The translations under genes were made by a program, and so were the position numbers. The notes below the pieces were generated by a model. It saw only the letters and a list, made by a program, of their open reading frames with translations, was not told the origin of the DNA and did no database searches. This document shows, piece after piece, positions 14,621-14,915 of a stretch of DNA of 14,915 bases (positions are counted from its first letter, which is position 1; every line of letters starts with the position of its first letter). Source of the stretch: an uncultured Lacibacter sp. (GTDB taxonomy: Bacteria > Bacteroidota > Bacteroidia > Chitinophagales > Chitinophagaceae); the NCBI RefSeq assembly GCF_946479605.1, contig NZ_CAMLGT010000066.1, forward strand, positions 1 through 14,915, read 5' to 3'.

Positions 14621-14915
14621 ATGAGAAAATTACTATTTTTCTATCTGTCTCTTTTTATGCTGGCTGGTTTGCAGTCTGTTGCGCAGGGCAAAAAAATCTC
14701 CGGAACAGTTACTGATGAAAATGGGGCTGCCTTATCGGGTGCAACAGTTCTTGTAAAAAACACAACTATTTCTGCCGTAACAGATGCAAATGGTAAATTT
14801 TCACTGGATATTCCTGTAACTGCAAAAATGCTTGTTTGCTCGTTTATAGGAATGGAAAGCCAGGAAGTAATGATTGGTAACAGGTCATCCTTCACCATAA
14901 AAATGAAGTCTTCTG
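14621..14915 (+). CDS. SusC/RagA-type TonB-dependent receptor, N-terminal part only
   Basis: The first 98 codons of an outer-membrane receptor that continues past the window. The signal peptide is MRKLLFFYLSLFMLAGLQ with cleavage near SVAQ (about 22). Directly after it comes the carboxypeptidase-regulatory-like beta-sandwich domain that begins SusC/RagA proteins: KISGTVTDENGAALSGATV, then TDANGKFSLDIP and FIGMESQEV. The plug and barrel domains are not visible, so a different protein with this domain cannot be excluded, but the spacing and wording are typical of SusC. A susD-like gene would be expected next. It is divergent from the AraC regulator. Confidence 0.85.
   Translation, partial: MRKLLFFYLSLFMLAGLQSVAQGKKISGTVTDENGAALSGATVLVKNTTISAVTDANGKFSLDIPVTAKMLVCSFIGMESQEVMIGNRSSFTIKMKSS

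Overview
The window looks like chromosomal DNA of a Bacteroidota bacterium, most probably of the Chitinophagaceae. The signs are a SusC/RagA-type receptor start, DUF2851 and DGC-domain proteins, promoter -7 boxes of the TAnnTTTG type, weak or absent Shine-Dalgarno sequences, moderate G+C and short intergenic gaps. The family-level placement is inference from recognised protein families. No search was run.

Layout. Positions 1-3891 are read leftwards: topA (cut by the window edge), a DGC-type cysteine protein and an alpha/beta hydrolase. Positions 3958-8304 are read rightwards: a Rossmann/DUF2520 protein, a KdsC-like HAD phosphatase, a UbiA-family membrane prenyltransferase, a Maf pyrophosphatase (overlapping UbiA by one base) and a DUF2851 protein. 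An OsmC-family gene on the minus strand meets DUF2851 tail to tail with an 11-base overlap. From 8795 rightwards come a secreted protein of unknown function, lipoyl synthase (lipA), a phosphodiester glycosidase-family protein 5 bases behind it, and a tRNA-Pro(CGG). From 14426 leftwards lies a tight run of an AraC-type regulator, an SGNH/GDSL hydrolase and a CE2-like SGNH esterase. Divergent from that regulator, a SusC-like outer-membrane receptor starts at 14621 and runs off the right edge.

How the genes fit together. Most of the left two thirds is housekeeping: DNA supercoiling, LPS sugar phosphatase, nucleotide sanitation, lipoate synthesis and peroxide or thiol defence. The right end looks different. 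A sensor-regulator and two exported esterases diverge from a TonB-dependent receptor across a 194-base intergenic region that holds a perfect 12-base palindrome and a good -7 box. This could be one edge of a glycan or ester uptake locus under AraC control, with most of it beyond the window.

Two intergenic regions carry short-period degenerate A+T-rich repeats: about 7 bases at 5282-5367 and 8/16 bases at 6893-6931, the latter running into the end of the maf gene. I see no CRISPR array, insertion sequence, prophage, toxin-antitoxin or recognisable defence system. No gene-free stretch exceeds 300 bases. The longest are 14427-14620, 11575-11736 (which contains the tRNA), 2439-2587 (no clear signal seen), 6911-7035 and 5275-5396.
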